Notes: generated by a model not told the origin, from the letters alone. DNA of 64,000 nucleotides from Lachnospiraceae bacterium (GCA_017472605.1 JAFUPV010000025.1:1-64000); one strand, 5' to 3'; counted from the stretch's first letter, positions 7,834 to 16,808 are shown. Made by a program: numbers and translations.

Positions 7834-10242
7834 TTAATAGTAAGTTTCCTCCAGTTCCATCCGTTCCTCATCAGAAGCAAGCAGTCTGACATAGAGATTT
7901 CCTTCCTGATCTTCCACATAGATGTAGGAGCCATAGCGAACGCAGCGGATGTCCGCGTCTGCATAGATGATTTCTCCTGTTTCTCCGTTTTTGATTTCCG
8001 TTCCGTCCGGCATGTAATAGTGCATCTGACTGGTTTCCGTCTTATAATCATAGGAATAAACGGCAATGATCTGATCTTCCGCTTCCACAAGGTTGATCCA
8101 GCTGTCATACACACCGCCAACCTGCTGGCCATTGATGAAGCACACGCTGCTGTACTGCCAATTGCTGTCACTCATGCTGACTGCAACCGTGTTCCCGCTC
8201 TGCGTAACGGAAATTCTTCCATCCAGAGTGCCAAAGAATTCTGTGGTCAGCGTTTCTTCCGTCCACAGGTTTGTCAGATGGAACTGATTCTTTTCATCTA
8301 CCTGCCAGGTCCACGGGATGTTTTCGGTCTCTGCATAATCCACGGTAAGGTGCAGAGGCGAGTCGGGTGCAAAGGAAGTCAGAATCTGATAGCTGCTGTC
8401 GCACAGATAATAGAAGATATTTCCGGCTCCGTCCTCCAGACTGACCAGATTCTGCTGACCGTCCGGGCTCTGTGCCTGCAGGCGGAGTCCCGCACCGATC
8501 AGTCCCTGGTTCGGGTTGTTCTGATAGAACTGAACATCATCGGTCATCCGGTTAAAGTCCAGATCGGTAATGATTCCGGCACCGTTGGCATCGACCCAGT
8601 TCAGGAAGGAGCCGCAGTTCTCGATCATCGTCAGCTCGGATCCCATCTGCCACAGAACCGTTCCGCTGGAATCCAGCATCTGAACGTTTCCATTCTCGTC
8701 ATAAAGTAAAATTCTGTCATCAAATACCTGATTTACATAACCGTTCAGCTCTGCCAGCACATTTCCTTCCAGATCATATAACCGGGTATCATCGAAAACA
8801 AAGTCTCCCTGGCGGGTGAACGCATAGTATTCCGTGCTTGCGAGGACGGTTCCGTCGATTTTCATCAGGTCACCGCCGCCCACCATGATGGAGCTGTCCG
8901 TTACCAGATTGTCGCTGAGGATATACATTTCCGTATATTCCGGTTCGATCAGCCAGCGGTCTTCCTTCAGCGAGTACAGACCTGCTTTATAATCATATTC
9001 CCCTTCCCCTGTTTTGATGCTGATGGAAATGGGAGTATCAACGGAAACAACTTCCGCATCCATCCAGTAGTTCCGATTGCTGCTTCCGCCCGACGCATTT
9101 TCAAATTTCTGCGTGATTGCTCCGTTCTGGTCCAGAACCAGCATGGTGTTATTTCCTGCAAGCACGATCAGGCGCTCATCCTCTGCAATAGGAATCGGTG
9201 CGGTCGCATATTCGTCGTAGTGAACCTGTTCCGGCTTTACTTCCGTGTCCACAGGAATGTAACCGAGGTCAGCTGCCAGCTCCTGTCCGGAGGTGGTGGT
9301 CAGCCAGTCATAGATCTGGCGCGCCGGTGTTCCTTCCGGTTCGTCGCTGCGCACTGCCGCATAGTATTGGGCGATGTAGGGATAGGAACCGTCCTGTACG
9401 CTTTCATTTCCCGGAACAACGCCGTCAACTGCCATGAACCGAAGACCGGGCGTCTGATACATCAGATTGGAATAGTAATAATAGGAATAACCCAGGGCGT
9501 TTGCTTCATTGTTATAAGCGGCAACGGCTTCCAGCAGGCCGCTCATGGTGGCGATTTCCAGTTTTTCCGGCGGGATCATTTCCACGCCATTCATGACCAG
9601 ACTCTTCATGGCAGTCTGGCTTCCCGCGTTCTCATTGCGCTGGAACGGAATGATTTCCTTGTCTTCTCCGCCAACCTGTGACCAGTTGGTGATCGCTCCG
9701 GAATAAATATCCACAATTTCCTGCTGTGTCAGGCTTTCCACCGGATTTTCCTCGTTGGTCATGAACACAAACGCATCCAGTGCGATGGGCTTGATGTCCA
9801 GACTGACACCTGCCTCTGCCATGGCGGCATCCACAGTTTCGTTTTTGTCCGCTACAATGAGAAGATCAACTTCATCATTGACAAGCTTCAGCCAGGAATT
9901 TGTTGTTTTGCTGTGGACGATTGCCTCGTCCGCTTCGCGAAGGGAACAGCCGGTTACCAGGCGGTAAACTGCTGCAGACAGGGGCAGCGTTGCCGTGGAA
10001 CCGTCTACCAGCGGGTAATTTTCCGCAGTGATTCCGCGAAGCAGTTCGGATCCGTCAGAGACATTGTCTGTCCCTTCCAGTTCGGCAGACCCGACAGTTT
10101 CTGTAAGGATTTCTTCAACTGTTTCTGCAATTGTTTCCGTACCTGATGTTTTTGCGGAGTTGTCCGTTTCTGCAGCCAGAACTGCTGCCGACTGTGCTGC
10201 AACCGCTAAACTTAAAATGACAGCATAGAATCTCTTTCTCAT
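7834..10242 (-). CDS. Exported PstS-like substrate-binding protein with long C-terminal repeat region
   Basis: An 802-residue protein from the Met at 10242 (GGAGAG site). A signal peptide MRKRFYAVILSLAVAAQSAAVLA is followed by E-T-D and no lipobox cysteine. Residues about 70-330 resemble the PstS/PBP-like domain: phosphate-loop-type LVDGSTATLPLSAAV, then LTQQEIVDIYSGAITNWSQVGG and RNENAGSQTAMK. The remaining 450 residues alternate strands with motifs such as LIVLAGNNTMLVLDQNGAIT and LYDENGNVQMLDSSGTVLWQ. These suggest a WG- or PQQ-like beta-propeller. No pst permease genes lie nearby, so it is unlikely to be a simple phosphate-import subunit. An extracellular sensing or scavenging role is an inference. 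Confidence 0.7.
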   Translation of the reverse strand: MRKRFYAVILSLAVAAQSAAVLAAETDNSAKTSGTETIAETVEEILTETVGSAELEGTDNVSDGSELLRGITAENYPLVDGSTATLPLSAAVYRLVTGCSLREADEAIVHSKTTNSWLKLVNDEVDLLIVADKNETVDAAMAEAGVSLDIKPIALDAFVFMTNEENPVESLTQQEIVDIYSGAITNWSQVGGEDKEIIPFQRNENAGSQTAMKSLVMNGVEMIPPEKLEIATMSGLLEAVAAYNNEANALGYSYYYYSNLMYQTPGLRFMAVDGVVPGNESVQDGSYPYIAQYYAAVRSDEPEGTPARQIYDWLTTTSGQELAADLGYIPVDTEVKPEQVHYDEYATAPIPIAEDERLIVLAGNNTMLVLDQNGAITQKFENASGGSSNRNYWMDAEVVSVDTPISISIKTGEGEYDYKAGLYSLKEDRWLIEPEYTEMYILSDNLVTDSSIMVGGGDLMKIDGTVLASTEYYAFTRQGDFVFDDTRLYDLEGNVLAELNGYVNQVFDDRILLYDENGNVQMLDSSGTVLWQMGSELTMIENCGSFLNWVDANGAGIITDLDFNRMTDDVQFYQNNPNQGLIGAGLRLQAQSPDGQQNLVSLEDGAGNIFYYLCDSSYQILTSFAPDSPLHLTVDYAETENIPWTWQVDEKNQFHLTNLWTEETLTTEFFGTLDGRISVTQSGNTVAVSMSDSNWQYSSVCFINGQQVGGVYDSWINLVEAEDQIIAVYSYDYKTETSQMHYYMPDGTEIKNGETGEIIYADADIRCVRYGSYIYVEDQEGNLYVRLLASDEERMELEETYY

Positions 10243-10449
10243 ACTTCTCTCCGTCCTTTCTATCATTGCCGCTGCTAATCTCTTTCTGCAGTCATCCTGT
10301 CACAATGATTGGGATGGAATCAGTATATCACAGACATTCTATCGCTGTCATTTACTTTTTTCTTACAATTCTTCTACAATTTCCGAATCAATGTCCTTTG
10401 CCCCGCTGCGGTTCGCAGTTGCTGCCGCATTCTGTTTCTGACCGGCCAT

Positions 10450-11304
10450 TTATCTGCTTTCGGTTTCAAATCCGATCAGCATACCGTCTTTTTCCGCATA
10501 GAAGGTGTCCAGACCGCCGGCTGGCATGATCAGGATGTCACTCTGCGGGTATTTTTCCAGCAGCTGCGTCTTGATATATTCTGCCTTTTCCGGATTCAGG
10601 CAGTGAGCGATGATGACTCTTCCGCCTTTGAATCCTCTTGCGATCATTTCTTCCACGCAGACGTTGTAGACCGTCATTTTTCCTCTCTTCTTCTGAAGCA
10701 CCTCCAGGGTTCCGATGTCACTGGCCTGACCGAAGATCCGGATTCCCAGCAGACCGGCCAGACTTCCGGACAGCTTGCTTACACGGCCGTTGTGGACAAG
10801 ATTGTCCATGTGCTCAAGAATGAAGAACAGCTTTGTTGTTTTGATGTATTCTTCCAGGGTCTGAACCGTTTCCTCGAAGCTTTTTCCGGCTTTGATGCAC
10901 TCGGTTGTTTTTCGAACCATCAGAGACATTTCCGGTCCGGTGGAATAGGTGTTCAGAATATAGATTTTCTTGTCCGGATATTTTTCCAGTGTCATCTCTT
11001 TGCCGACTACGGAGCTGTTGTAGCTTCCGGACAGATTCTTTGTGATTGTAAACGCGTAGGTGATGTCATTTTTTTCGAAGGCTTCCATCCACTCACCGGG
11101 ACTTGGTGCGGCACTTCCGCTCTTTCCGGTATATGCAGCCACTTCTTCCATGAACGCGGCAACATCCAGACCGGCATCATCCACAAACTCTTTTTCCCCA
11201 ACTTCAAGCTTCAGCGGAACTACGGTAAAATCATACTCACTGCTTCCCCACTCCCCAAGTTCTCTCAGATCACATGCTGAATCTACTACAATTCCAACTT
11301 TCAT
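10450..11304 (-). CDS. DegV-family fatty-acid-binding protein
   Basis: A 284-residue two-domain DegV protein. The N-terminus KVGIVVDSACDL is the family hallmark. The middle contains TITKNLSGSYNSSVVGKEM, the lipid-head-group-contacting S/T-x-x-LSGTYxxA element. DegV (FakB-type) proteins carry fatty acids to the FakA kinase in Firmicutes; no fakA lies nearby. It is divergent from the TetR gene at 11511, and the intergenic region contains a palindrome and overlapping promoters, so TetR may control it. The exact fatty acid preference is not predictable. Confidence 0.9.
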   Translation of the reverse strand: MKVGIVVDSACDLRELGEWGSSEYDFTVVPLKLEVGEKEFVDDAGLDVAAFMEEVAAYTGKSGSAAPSPGEWMEAFEKNDITYAFTITKNLSGSYNSSVVGKEMTLEKYPDKKIYILNTYSTGPEMSLMVRKTTECIKAGKSFEETVQTLEEYIKTTKLFFILEHMDNLVHNGRVSKLSGSLAGLLGIRIFGQASDIGTLEVLQKKRGKMTVYNVCVEEMIARGFKGGRVIIAHCLNPEKAEYIKTQLLEKYPQSDILIMPAGGLDTFYAEKDGMLIGFETESR

Positions 11305-11381
11305 TTGATATACGCCTTTCTTTCTCCTCCCGGCTTCGTCAGCCGGATTCTCCGTAATAATTTAACTGGTTTTTATTACTA

Positions 11382-11417
11382 TGTGTTATTGTAACACAGT
11401 CGATTTTGTGATACAAT
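11382..11417. promoter_or_regulatory. Overlapping divergent promoters with TetR-type palindrome
   Basis: The plus strand reads TTGTAA (11389-11394), 17 bases, TACAAT (11412-11417) towards the TetR gene. The minus strand of the same DNA reads TTGTAT (11416-11411), 17 bases, TACAAT (11393-11388) towards degV. Each -10 therefore lies over the other promoter's -35. The perfect palindrome TGTGTTATTGTAACACA (11382-11398) covers one end. One bound dimer could block both promoters. Confidence 0.65.
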
Positions 11418-11510
11418 TTACAAAAATGGAGTTAATGTACATATTTCCCATTTGCCTTCTGATTTATAACAGGAGGCGCTTAATCAGAACCAGGAAAGGC
11501 TGAGTATTCC

Positions 11511-12050
11511 ATGATAAAATTACCAACACTTGACCGCCCGCGCACACTCAGAAGCCGCTCAACCAGACTCTGCATCGGCAACGCACTGATTCAACTGATG
11601 AACGAGCAGAAGTTTGAAGAGATTCGCATCAACGACATTGTTTCAAAAGCCGGCGTTTCCCGCATGACTTACTATAAATACTATGTCTCAAAGGTGGATG
11701 TCCTGCGCGATTATCTTCAGGAAATGATTCTGGAATACGACCAGGAACGGCGGAAGCGATTCTCTCACAGCGTCTTTACCCGAGATCAGGTGATGCACTG
11801 TATCCGTTTTTTCGAACCCTATTCTGCCATGCTCCAAACGCTTGGTGCTTCCGGCTATACGCAGATGATCACCAATCTGATCAACCAGTATCTCAGCGAA
11901 TGTCTTCTGCCCGGATCCGGTCTGACCGACTATGAAGTTTTCTACTACTCCGGCGCTGTCATTGGCATGTATTTTCGTTGGATCAATACCGGAAAAAAGG
12001 AGAGCGTGATGGAATTGACTGACATGTTCTGCCAATTGGCTGGAAAATGA
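11511..12050 (+). CDS. TetR/AcrR-family transcriptional regulator
   Basis: A 179-residue protein. Residues 20-66 form the TetR helix-turn-helix: IGNALIQLMNEQKFEEIRINDIVSKAGVSRMTYYKYYVSKVDVL, with the typical F/Y-Y-x-Y recognition helix. The C-terminal ligand domain is short and ends with EVFYYSGAVIGMYFRWINTGKKES, like the DhaS/TetR_C_8-type branch. It starts after a GGAAAGG site. The palindrome over its own -35 suggests autoregulation and control of the divergent degV gene. The ligand is unknown; a lipid-related signal is a guess from the neighbour. Confidence 0.85.
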   Translation: MIKLPTLDRPRTLRSRSTRLCIGNALIQLMNEQKFEEIRINDIVSKAGVSRMTYYKYYVSKVDVLRDYLQEMILEYDQERRKRFSHSVFTRDQVMHCIRFFEPYSAMLQTLGASGYTQMITNLINQYLSECLLPGSGLTDYEVFYYSGAVIGMYFRWINTGKKESVMELTDMFCQLAGK

Positions 12051-12097
12051 CTTTTTCATTGTCAGACAGGGCATTTTCGGATTTTTTCAAAAAATGC

Positions 12098-12126
12098 TTG
12101 CAATTTCCATGACTCTGTGTTATCAT
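12098..12126 (+). promoter_or_regulatory. Promoter of the tRNA-Tyr/tRNA-Leu pair
   Basis: TTGCAA (12098-12103) and TATCAT (12121-12126) with a 17-base spacer, 31 bases before the first tRNA base. Confidence 0.65.
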
Positions 12127-12157
12127 TTATATCTGTTAGAAGTATTTCTGCTAACTT

Positions 12158-12239
12158 GGATGGATTCCCGAGTGGCCAAAGGGGACAGACTGTAAATCTG
12201 CTGCAACTTGCTTCGGTGGTTCGAATCCACCTCCATCCA
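12158..12239 (+). tRNA. tRNA-Tyr (anticodon GUA)
   Basis: 82 bases with a perfect 7-bp acceptor stem (GGATGGA / TCCATCC) and discriminator A. The anticodon loop CTGTAAA gives anticodon GUA. A long variable arm fits a class II tyrosine tRNA, and the T-loop GGTTCGAATCC is present. The CCA end is not encoded. It is followed 22 bases later by tRNA-Leu. Confidence 0.95.
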
Positions 12240-12261
12240 TTGACTTAGTTTACTAAGTTAT

Positions 12262-12347
12262 GCCGGCGTGGCGGAACAGGCAGACGCCCGGGACTTAAAA
12301 TCCCGTGGGTAGCGATACCCGTACCGGTTCGATCCCGGTCGCCGGCA
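12262..12347 (+). tRNA. tRNA-Leu (anticodon UAA)
   Basis: 86 bases with acceptor stem GCCGGCG / CGCCGGC and discriminator A. The anticodon loop CTTAAAA gives anticodon UAA. The long variable arm (GTGGGTAGCGATACCC region) and T-loop GGTTCGATCCC are typical of class II leucine tRNAs. CCA is not encoded. Confidence 0.95.
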
Positions 12348-12354
12348 TTTGATG

Positions 12355-12398
12355 AAAACCCTGGAGATTCAAGAGTGCATGATTCTCCAGGGTTTTTT
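12355..12398 (+). terminator. Intrinsic terminator after the tRNA pair
   Basis: AAAACCCTGGAGA (12355-12367) pairs with TCTCCAGGGTTTT (12384-12396) around a 16-base loop, followed by a T run. It ends the tRNA transcript and separates it from the promoter of the next gene. Confidence 0.9.
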
Positions 12399-12399
12399 C

Positions 12400-12428
12400 T
12401 TGCTTCCTCCCCCTTTCCATGCTACAAT
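12400..12428 (+). promoter_or_regulatory. Promoter of the 85-residue gene
   Basis: TTGCTT (12400-12405), 17 bases, TACAAT (12423-12428). The start codon of the small gene is 32 bases further on. The -35 begins at the end of the preceding terminator's T tract. Confidence 0.6.
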
Positions 12429-12460
12429 AAACTCATAGTTTTCCCGGAAGGAGTCCTAAC

Positions 12461-12718
12461 ATGTTTGAACGAAGAAAAGCGAAAAAAGCAATCGAAGAAA
12501 AGCTCAATGCCATTCAGATGAATCTGGAAAACAACTATAAGGATCTGACGATTTCCTCACACAAGGAAGCGGTCGCACTGATTAAGAAGTATCTGGACGA
12601 AGGTATCCTCAAGCCCGGCGATGTGACTGCGTATCAGCGAAAGCTGACCGAGTATGAAGCAAAGATGCAGCACTATGGTCACGCAAACATTTCCAGCTTT
12701 CTAAAGGAACGTTACTGA
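12461..12718 (+). CDS. Small charged helical protein of unknown function
   Basis: 85 residues with no family I recognise. It is rich in Lys and Glu and predicted to be mostly helical: RRKAKKAIEEKLNAIQMNLENNYKDL, then HKEAVALIKKYLDEGILKPGDVTAYQRKLTEYEAKMQHYGH. There is no signal peptide or membrane segment. The gene has its own promoter, a GAAGGAG ribosome site 9 bases before the start, and a terminator that overlaps the stop codon. It is therefore a real single-gene unit expressed beside tRNA genes. The pattern resembles a short helical hairpin that could bind RNA or protein, but that is only a guess. Confidence 0.75.
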   Translation: MFERRKAKKAIEEKLNAIQMNLENNYKDLTISSHKEAVALIKKYLDEGILKPGDVTAYQRKLTEYEAKMQHYGHANISSFLKERY

Positions 12719-12753
12719 CGGCAGACAGTCTGCTTAACCGTCAGGCGTTTTTG
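12715..12753 (+). terminator. Terminator overlapping the small gene's stop codon
   Basis: CTGACGG (12715-12721) pairs with CCGTCAG (12738-12744), with an inner GCAGAC/GTCTGC arm, followed by TTTTTG. The TGA stop is part of the left arm. Confidence 0.8.
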
Positions 12754-12779
12754 TCGTTTCACTCGCCGACTGCATGAAA

Positions 12780-12856
12780 AAACAGCGGATTTTTCCGGTC
12801 CGGAGGAGGATTCCAACTTGTTGGAACGCCTCTTTCCGTGGAAAAATCCGCTGTTT
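12780..12856 (-). terminator. Long-stem terminator of the NatAB-like operon
   Basis: AAACAGCGGATTTTTCC (12780-12796) and GGAAAAATCCGCTGTTT (12840-12856) form a perfect 17-bp stem. Inside is a second hairpin, TTCCAACTTGTTGGAA. On the minus strand the stem runs into TTTTTT, so it ends the transcript of the permease gene that stops at 12901. Confidence 0.85.
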
Positions 12857-12900
12857 GATTTGTTTTCGCATTTACGCTGCTTTTATCGCTTACACAATCT

Positions 12901-14259
12901 TTATTTTTCCTTCAGCAGCTTCAGCAGCTTACCGATTTTCGGCACATCGCCCCGGAAGAAGGACAGCATCCGGTAGATTTTTCCCGCAATGGCAAGGATC
13001 AGTCCGGATGTGAGAATGACAATCAGCAGAGAACCGATTCCCTTGATCAGTGACACTTCACCAAGCAAAATGCGGCTTGGTGTGATCATGATGGCGGTAA
13101 ACGGTACCCAGTCAAGCCATCCGGAATTTCCGCTTCCCATTCCCAGACCCTCGATGCCGCCTGCATACAGTGTACAGAAGAAGCTGATCAGAAGGATCAG
13201 AACAAACAGGGCATTTGTGGATGACAAGTCTTCCGGCTTGCCTGCCAGCGCACCGCCGATGGCTGCAATGGAGCAGTACAGAAGAAAACCGCCAAACACC
13301 ATGAACAGCGCAAGGATGATTCCGGAAACAGAGAACAGTCCAGAGAACAGGGACAAACTGTCGAAAATCTGAAGAAGAACCATTTCGGTATCCGGATTGA
13401 TGGTTCGTACCAGAACGCTTCCGACAGCAAAGCTTACGATAACGGCTGCTGCCCACAGGGAAAACTGCAGAATGCTGGAAAGCGTGATTGCAAGAACTTT
13501 GCCGAAAATCAGAGCGCCCGGTTTTACAGAGACAAGGAACGTATCCATCAGTTTTGATGTCTTCTCAATGATGACATTGTTTCCGATGCTCTGACCATAC
13601 ATGAGAACCAGGAAGTAGAGGATCATGATGTTCAAAAACGGAAGGATCAGCCCCAGAACCATCTTCAGAAGTTCCATCGCGTCTTCTTCCTCCGATTCCA
13701 CTTCGCCCTCTTCCACTTCTGCAATTTCTGTTGTTGTCGGAATGGACATCTGAAGCAGCTGCGCCGCGCTCAGCCCGGATTTCTGCATCAGGACAAGAGA
13801 AAATCCGCTGTTAACCACTTCGCAGAGACCATCGGTGTCCGTATCGGTCAAAAGCGAGTTTTCCGGTGTTAATACATTCATGGTATATCCGTCGTCTGTC
13901 TTGTCCATGACAAGAACCAGACTGTACGCGTTCCCGGCTGCCAGCTCCAGAGCTGTCTCCACGTCCGTTCCCGCATCTTCATAAACAAGATCAGAAAAGT
14001 CTTTCTTCTTCAGCTGGTTCAGCACAGACAGAGACACCGGCTCTTCTTTGGTCCGGTCTACCACATAGACGGTTTCCAGTGCAGGCGGTACTGTTTCTTC
14101 TTCTGAGCTGCCGATCACTTCCACCAGTGACATGATTCCTGCCGGGAGCATCAGACAGAGAATCAGAACCACCGTTGTCAGCGCCACATAACTTTTTGTT
14201 TTCAGCTGCTGGGCAAGCGTAAACTGAAATACTTTTCCGATTCCTTTGATCTGTTTCAT
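12901..14259 (-). CDS. ABC-2 type exporter permease (NatB-like), second copy
   Basis: 452 residues. An N-terminal cytoplasmic start and a first membrane helix (YVALTTVVLILCLMLPAGIMSL) are followed by an extracytoplasmic domain of about 150 residues. Five C-terminal helices follow, the first being VLGLILPFLNIMILYFLVLMYG. VIIEKTSKLMDTFLVSVKPGALIFGKVLA is the signature loop of ABC-2/NatB permeases. It starts one base after the stop of the other permease, so they are translationally coupled. The paralogous pair probably forms a heterodimer with the ATPase at 15579. NatAB-type systems export sodium, peptides or antibiotics; the cargo here is unknown. Confidence 0.85.
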   Translation of the reverse strand: MKQIKGIGKVFQFTLAQQLKTKSYVALTTVVLILCLMLPAGIMSLVEVIGSSEEETVPPALETVYVVDRTKEEPVSLSVLNQLKKKDFSDLVYEDAGTDVETALELAAGNAYSLVLVMDKTDDGYTMNVLTPENSLLTDTDTDGLCEVVNSGFSLVLMQKSGLSAAQLLQMSIPTTTEIAEVEEGEVESEEEDAMELLKMVLGLILPFLNIMILYFLVLMYGQSIGNNVIIEKTSKLMDTFLVSVKPGALIFGKVLAITLSSILQFSLWAAAVIVSFAVGSVLVRTINPDTEMVLLQIFDSLSLFSGLFSVSGIILALFMVFGGFLLYCSIAAIGGALAGKPEDLSSTNALFVLILLISFFCTLYAGGIEGLGMGSGNSGWLDWVPFTAIMITPSRILLGEVSLIKGIGSLLIVILTSGLILAIAGKIYRMLSFFRGDVPKIGKLLKLLKEK

Positions 14260-14260
14260 G

Positions 14261-15592
14261 TCAGTTCACCTTTCCTTTCCCGGATTTTCCCATCGCCATG
14301 GCAATCATCTGCTTTACTGTAACGCGGCTTCCGCGGTAAATGATCAGCTCACGATAAATTTTTGCGCAGAACAGAGCTAAAAGAACAACAACTGCCAGCT
14401 GCAGAACCCACGAGAGTACAAGAACCGGAAATCCGATGTTTCCAACCAGGTACTGAACCGGGCCGCAGAACACGGAGATGATCGGACACAGGCTGCAGAA
14501 AATCACAACAGGACCTCCATTCATTCCGGAAATCGCAACGGAGACCAGATAACCGGCCATGGTGATCATGGTTGGCGCCATGATGGCGCTTTCCATCTCA
14601 GAGGTTGAGGAACAGGCGGAGCCGAACAGACCTGCAAGAATGGAAAAGGTTGTAAAACCGGTCAGGACGGAAATCACGATGCTGACAATGGCAGGTGCGT
14701 CCACATTGAGACTGTCTGCCGAGATTCCCAGGGTTCCGAAGATTCCGCCGACCACAGACACATCGAAAAACAGGCTGCTGACCAGATAGGAAATGACAAA
14801 GCCAAGAACCATGGATGCGATCATACCAAAGACAAAGACCATGGATGCAAGTATTTTTCCAACAACAAGAGCCAGCGGCTTTACGCTTACCATCAGCAGC
14901 TCCACCAGCTTGGAAGCCTTTTCTTCGACAATGGCACGGATGATGTAGGAGACAGCAAGAATGCTGAGTACCATGATCACGATTGCATAGATGTACTGAA
15001 GCCAGTATCTTGTATCAAAGGACGTGGTTTCCGGATTCAGAAAATCATCCACGGACGTCACATTTACTTCATAGGAGCTGGAGATTACCGCGATCTGTTC
15101 CTCAGTAATTCCCATTGCCTCGTATCTCGCCTGATCAAACACACGCAGAACCGCGCCCATCATCAGGGACGCTTCATAGCTTTCCGACTCATCTTCCGTC
15201 AATGCACTTGCTTCCACGACAAATCCTTCCAGCAGAGATTCCTGATAAATCCGGATCAGGAGTTCTCCCGGGTTCAGATGTGCCTCATAGTCTTCTGCCT
15301 CAAATTCTGCTTCTTTTACCGCGATCGCGGACAGTTCCGGCTCCAGCTCGGCAATCTGTTCCAGGTCGATCGTGTAGTTTGTCTCGTTTCTGATATATGC
15401 CGTCTGAATCATGAACTCCTCATCCATGTGCATGTCCGCTCCGCCTGTGAGCACCATGAACGGAACACTGAGAAGGGAAAAGAGAACCATGATGATCAGT
15501 GATACCAGGTTTGCTTTGTTTTTCAGCATTTGCAGGAGCGTAAAGGAAAATACCTTTCCGGTTCCCTGAAAGTCTTTCTTACTCAGCGTCAT
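14261..15592 (-). CDS. ABC-2 type exporter permease (NatB-like), first copy
   Basis: 443 residues from the ATG at 15592 (TAGG site 8 bases away); a GTG nine bases earlier is possible. The architecture matches its downstream neighbour: helix LVSLIIMVLFSLLSVPFMVL, an external domain of about 160 residues, then helices from YIYAIVIMVLSILAVSYII onward. The loop VEEKASKLVELLMVSVKPLALVVGKILA is shared by ABC-2 permeases. It overlaps the end of the ATPase gene by about 14 bases, which supports a three-gene transporter operon. Confidence 0.85.
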   Translation of the reverse strand: MTLSKKDFQGTGKVFSFTLLQMLKNKANLVSLIIMVLFSLLSVPFMVLTGGADMHMDEEFMIQTAYIRNETNYTIDLEQIAELEPELSAIAVKEAEFEAEDYEAHLNPGELLIRIYQESLLEGFVVEASALTEDESESYEASLMMGAVLRVFDQARYEAMGITEEQIAVISSSYEVNVTSVDDFLNPETTSFDTRYWLQYIYAIVIMVLSILAVSYIIRAIVEEKASKLVELLMVSVKPLALVVGKILASMVFVFGMIASMVLGFVISYLVSSLFFDVSVVGGIFGTLGISADSLNVDAPAIVSIVISVLTGFTTFSILAGLFGSACSSTSEMESAIMAPTMITMAGYLVSVAISGMNGGPVVIFCSLCPIISVFCGPVQYLVGNIGFPVLVLSWVLQLAVVVLLALFCAKIYRELIIYRGSRVTVKQMIAMAMGKSGKGKVN

Positions 15593-16565
15593 TGGCTTCA
15601 CCTACCTTTTCCACAAAGATTTCGTGAAGAGACGGCTCGCGAAGATCGAAGGTAATGATCGGGATTTCCGCATTGATCAGATTGCCAAGGAGATGGTTTG
15701 CCTGCTGCTCCCCGCTTACTTTCAGCTGATATTCAAATTCCTTTTCCGACACGATGGACGCGCCTGCCTGACGAATGTAGGACTCGATGTCCTGCTCTAC
15801 TTTCAGAGACAGATTGACGCGGCCATAGCTCTTCTTGATTTCATTGAGATGTCCCTGAAGAACTGCCTTGGAACGATTCATGATGGTGATGTCCGTGCAG
15901 AATTCTTCGACTGTTGCCATCTGGTGGCTGGACATGATCAGATATTTTCCTTTATTGATCTCTTCCCGGATGATTCCTTTGAACAGGTCTGTGTTGACCG
16001 GATCCAGACCGGAAAGCGGCTCGTCCAGAATCAGAAGCTCCGGATCGGAAATCAGGGCTGTCATGAACTGGATTTTCTGCTGATTTCCTTTTGATAGCTG
16101 ATCGGCCAGTTTTGGCTTTGCCTTTTTCGGTGCTTTTGCCGCAAACAGTCCAGTTTTTTTCTTTTCTGCAGAATCTGTTTTTACCTGATTCGGATACAGG
16201 TATTCTTCCACCTCCAGACGCTCTGCCCAATATTTGATGCGCTTCTTTGCCTCAGCTTTCGACACACCGCGAAGACCGGCGAAATAAATCAACTGATCCA
16301 TCAGGGTATATTTCGGATACAGACCTCTCTCTTCTGCCAGATATCCGACATTGCAGGTTGCGGTGGACAACGGCGCTCCATTCCAGAGCACTTCGCCTTC
16401 ATCTCTCGCCAGCATTCCAAGCATCATGCGGATTGAGGTTGTTTTTCCCGCTCCATTTGTTCCAAGCAGAGCATAGACACCTGGCTTCTCCATGGAAAAA
16501 CTCAGATGATCAACAACTGTTTTCTCCCCATATTTCTTTGTAAGATTCGTAACTTGTAAACTCAT
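15579..16565 (-). CDS. ABC transporter ATP-binding protein (NatA-like)
   Basis: 328 residues from the Met at 16565 (GGAGGAG site). Walker A is LLGTNGAGKTTS, the signature is QLSKGNQQKIQF, and Walker B plus D-loop is LLILDEPLSGLDP. An H-loop SSHQMATVEEF follows. Residues around 130-155 form a Lys/Ala-rich insert (KKKTGLFAAKAPKKAKPK) before the signature motif that is unusual for the family. The C-terminal about 80 residues match the DUF4162-type tail of NatA proteins. It energises the two downstream permeases at the membrane. Confidence 0.9.
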   Translation of the reverse strand: MSLQVTNLTKKYGEKTVVDHLSFSMEKPGVYALLGTNGAGKTTSIRMMLGMLARDEGEVLWNGAPLSTATCNVGYLAEERGLYPKYTLMDQLIYFAGLRGVSKAEAKKRIKYWAERLEVEEYLYPNQVKTDSAEKKKTGLFAAKAPKKAKPKLADQLSKGNQQKIQFMTALISDPELLILDEPLSGLDPVNTDLFKGIIREEINKGKYLIMSSHQMATVEEFCTDITIMNRSKAVLQGHLNEIKKSYGRVNLSLKVEQDIESYIRQAGASIVSEKEFEYQLKVSGEQQANHLLGNLINAEIPIITFDLREPSLHEIFVEKVGEANDAE

Positions 16566-16677
16566 TTCTTCTCCTCCCGGTTTCAGCGGGCTGCGCCCGC
16601 AGCTCACACAGATCCGGCTGACCGCGTCGCCGACACGTTTCCCCAGCGCATGAAGCATCCATTCTTAAACGATTAAG

Positions 16678-16718
16678 TGACATAATCACATTGTATCCTA
16701 TATTTGCGTTCTCGTCAA
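16678..16718 (-). promoter_or_regulatory. Promoter and dyad upstream of the NatA-like operon
   Basis: Minus strand TTGACG (16718-16713), 17 bases, TACAAT (16695-16690). Around the expected start site is GTGATTATGTCAC, an interrupted dyad GTGA-N5-TCAC (16690-16678) that could bind a GntR- or MarR-type repressor. Confidence 0.6.
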
Positions 16719-16730
16719 ATACTTTCGCAG

Positions 16731-16760
16731 GGTAATGCAGTAGTTTATCACTGCATTACC
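16731..16760. repeat. Perfect 11-bp inverted repeat between the CotS-like and NatA-like genes
   Basis: GGTAATGCAGT (16731-16741) and ACTGCATTACC (16750-16760) with an 8-base loop. No T run follows on either strand, so it is either a weak factor-independent terminator for the CotS-like gene or a protein-binding dyad above the NatA promoter. Confidence 0.5.
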
Positions 16761-16808
16761 AGTTCAATTATTCCCTCTCCGGAAAAAATCAGGCAGATTT
16801 CAAGCAGA

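Noticed and set aside
7834..10242. Phosphate ABC transporter binding subunit PstS
   Set aside because: It is more than twice the usual length, has a long beta-rich C-terminal region, and no pstC, pstA or pstB lies nearby. Only the domain similarity was kept.
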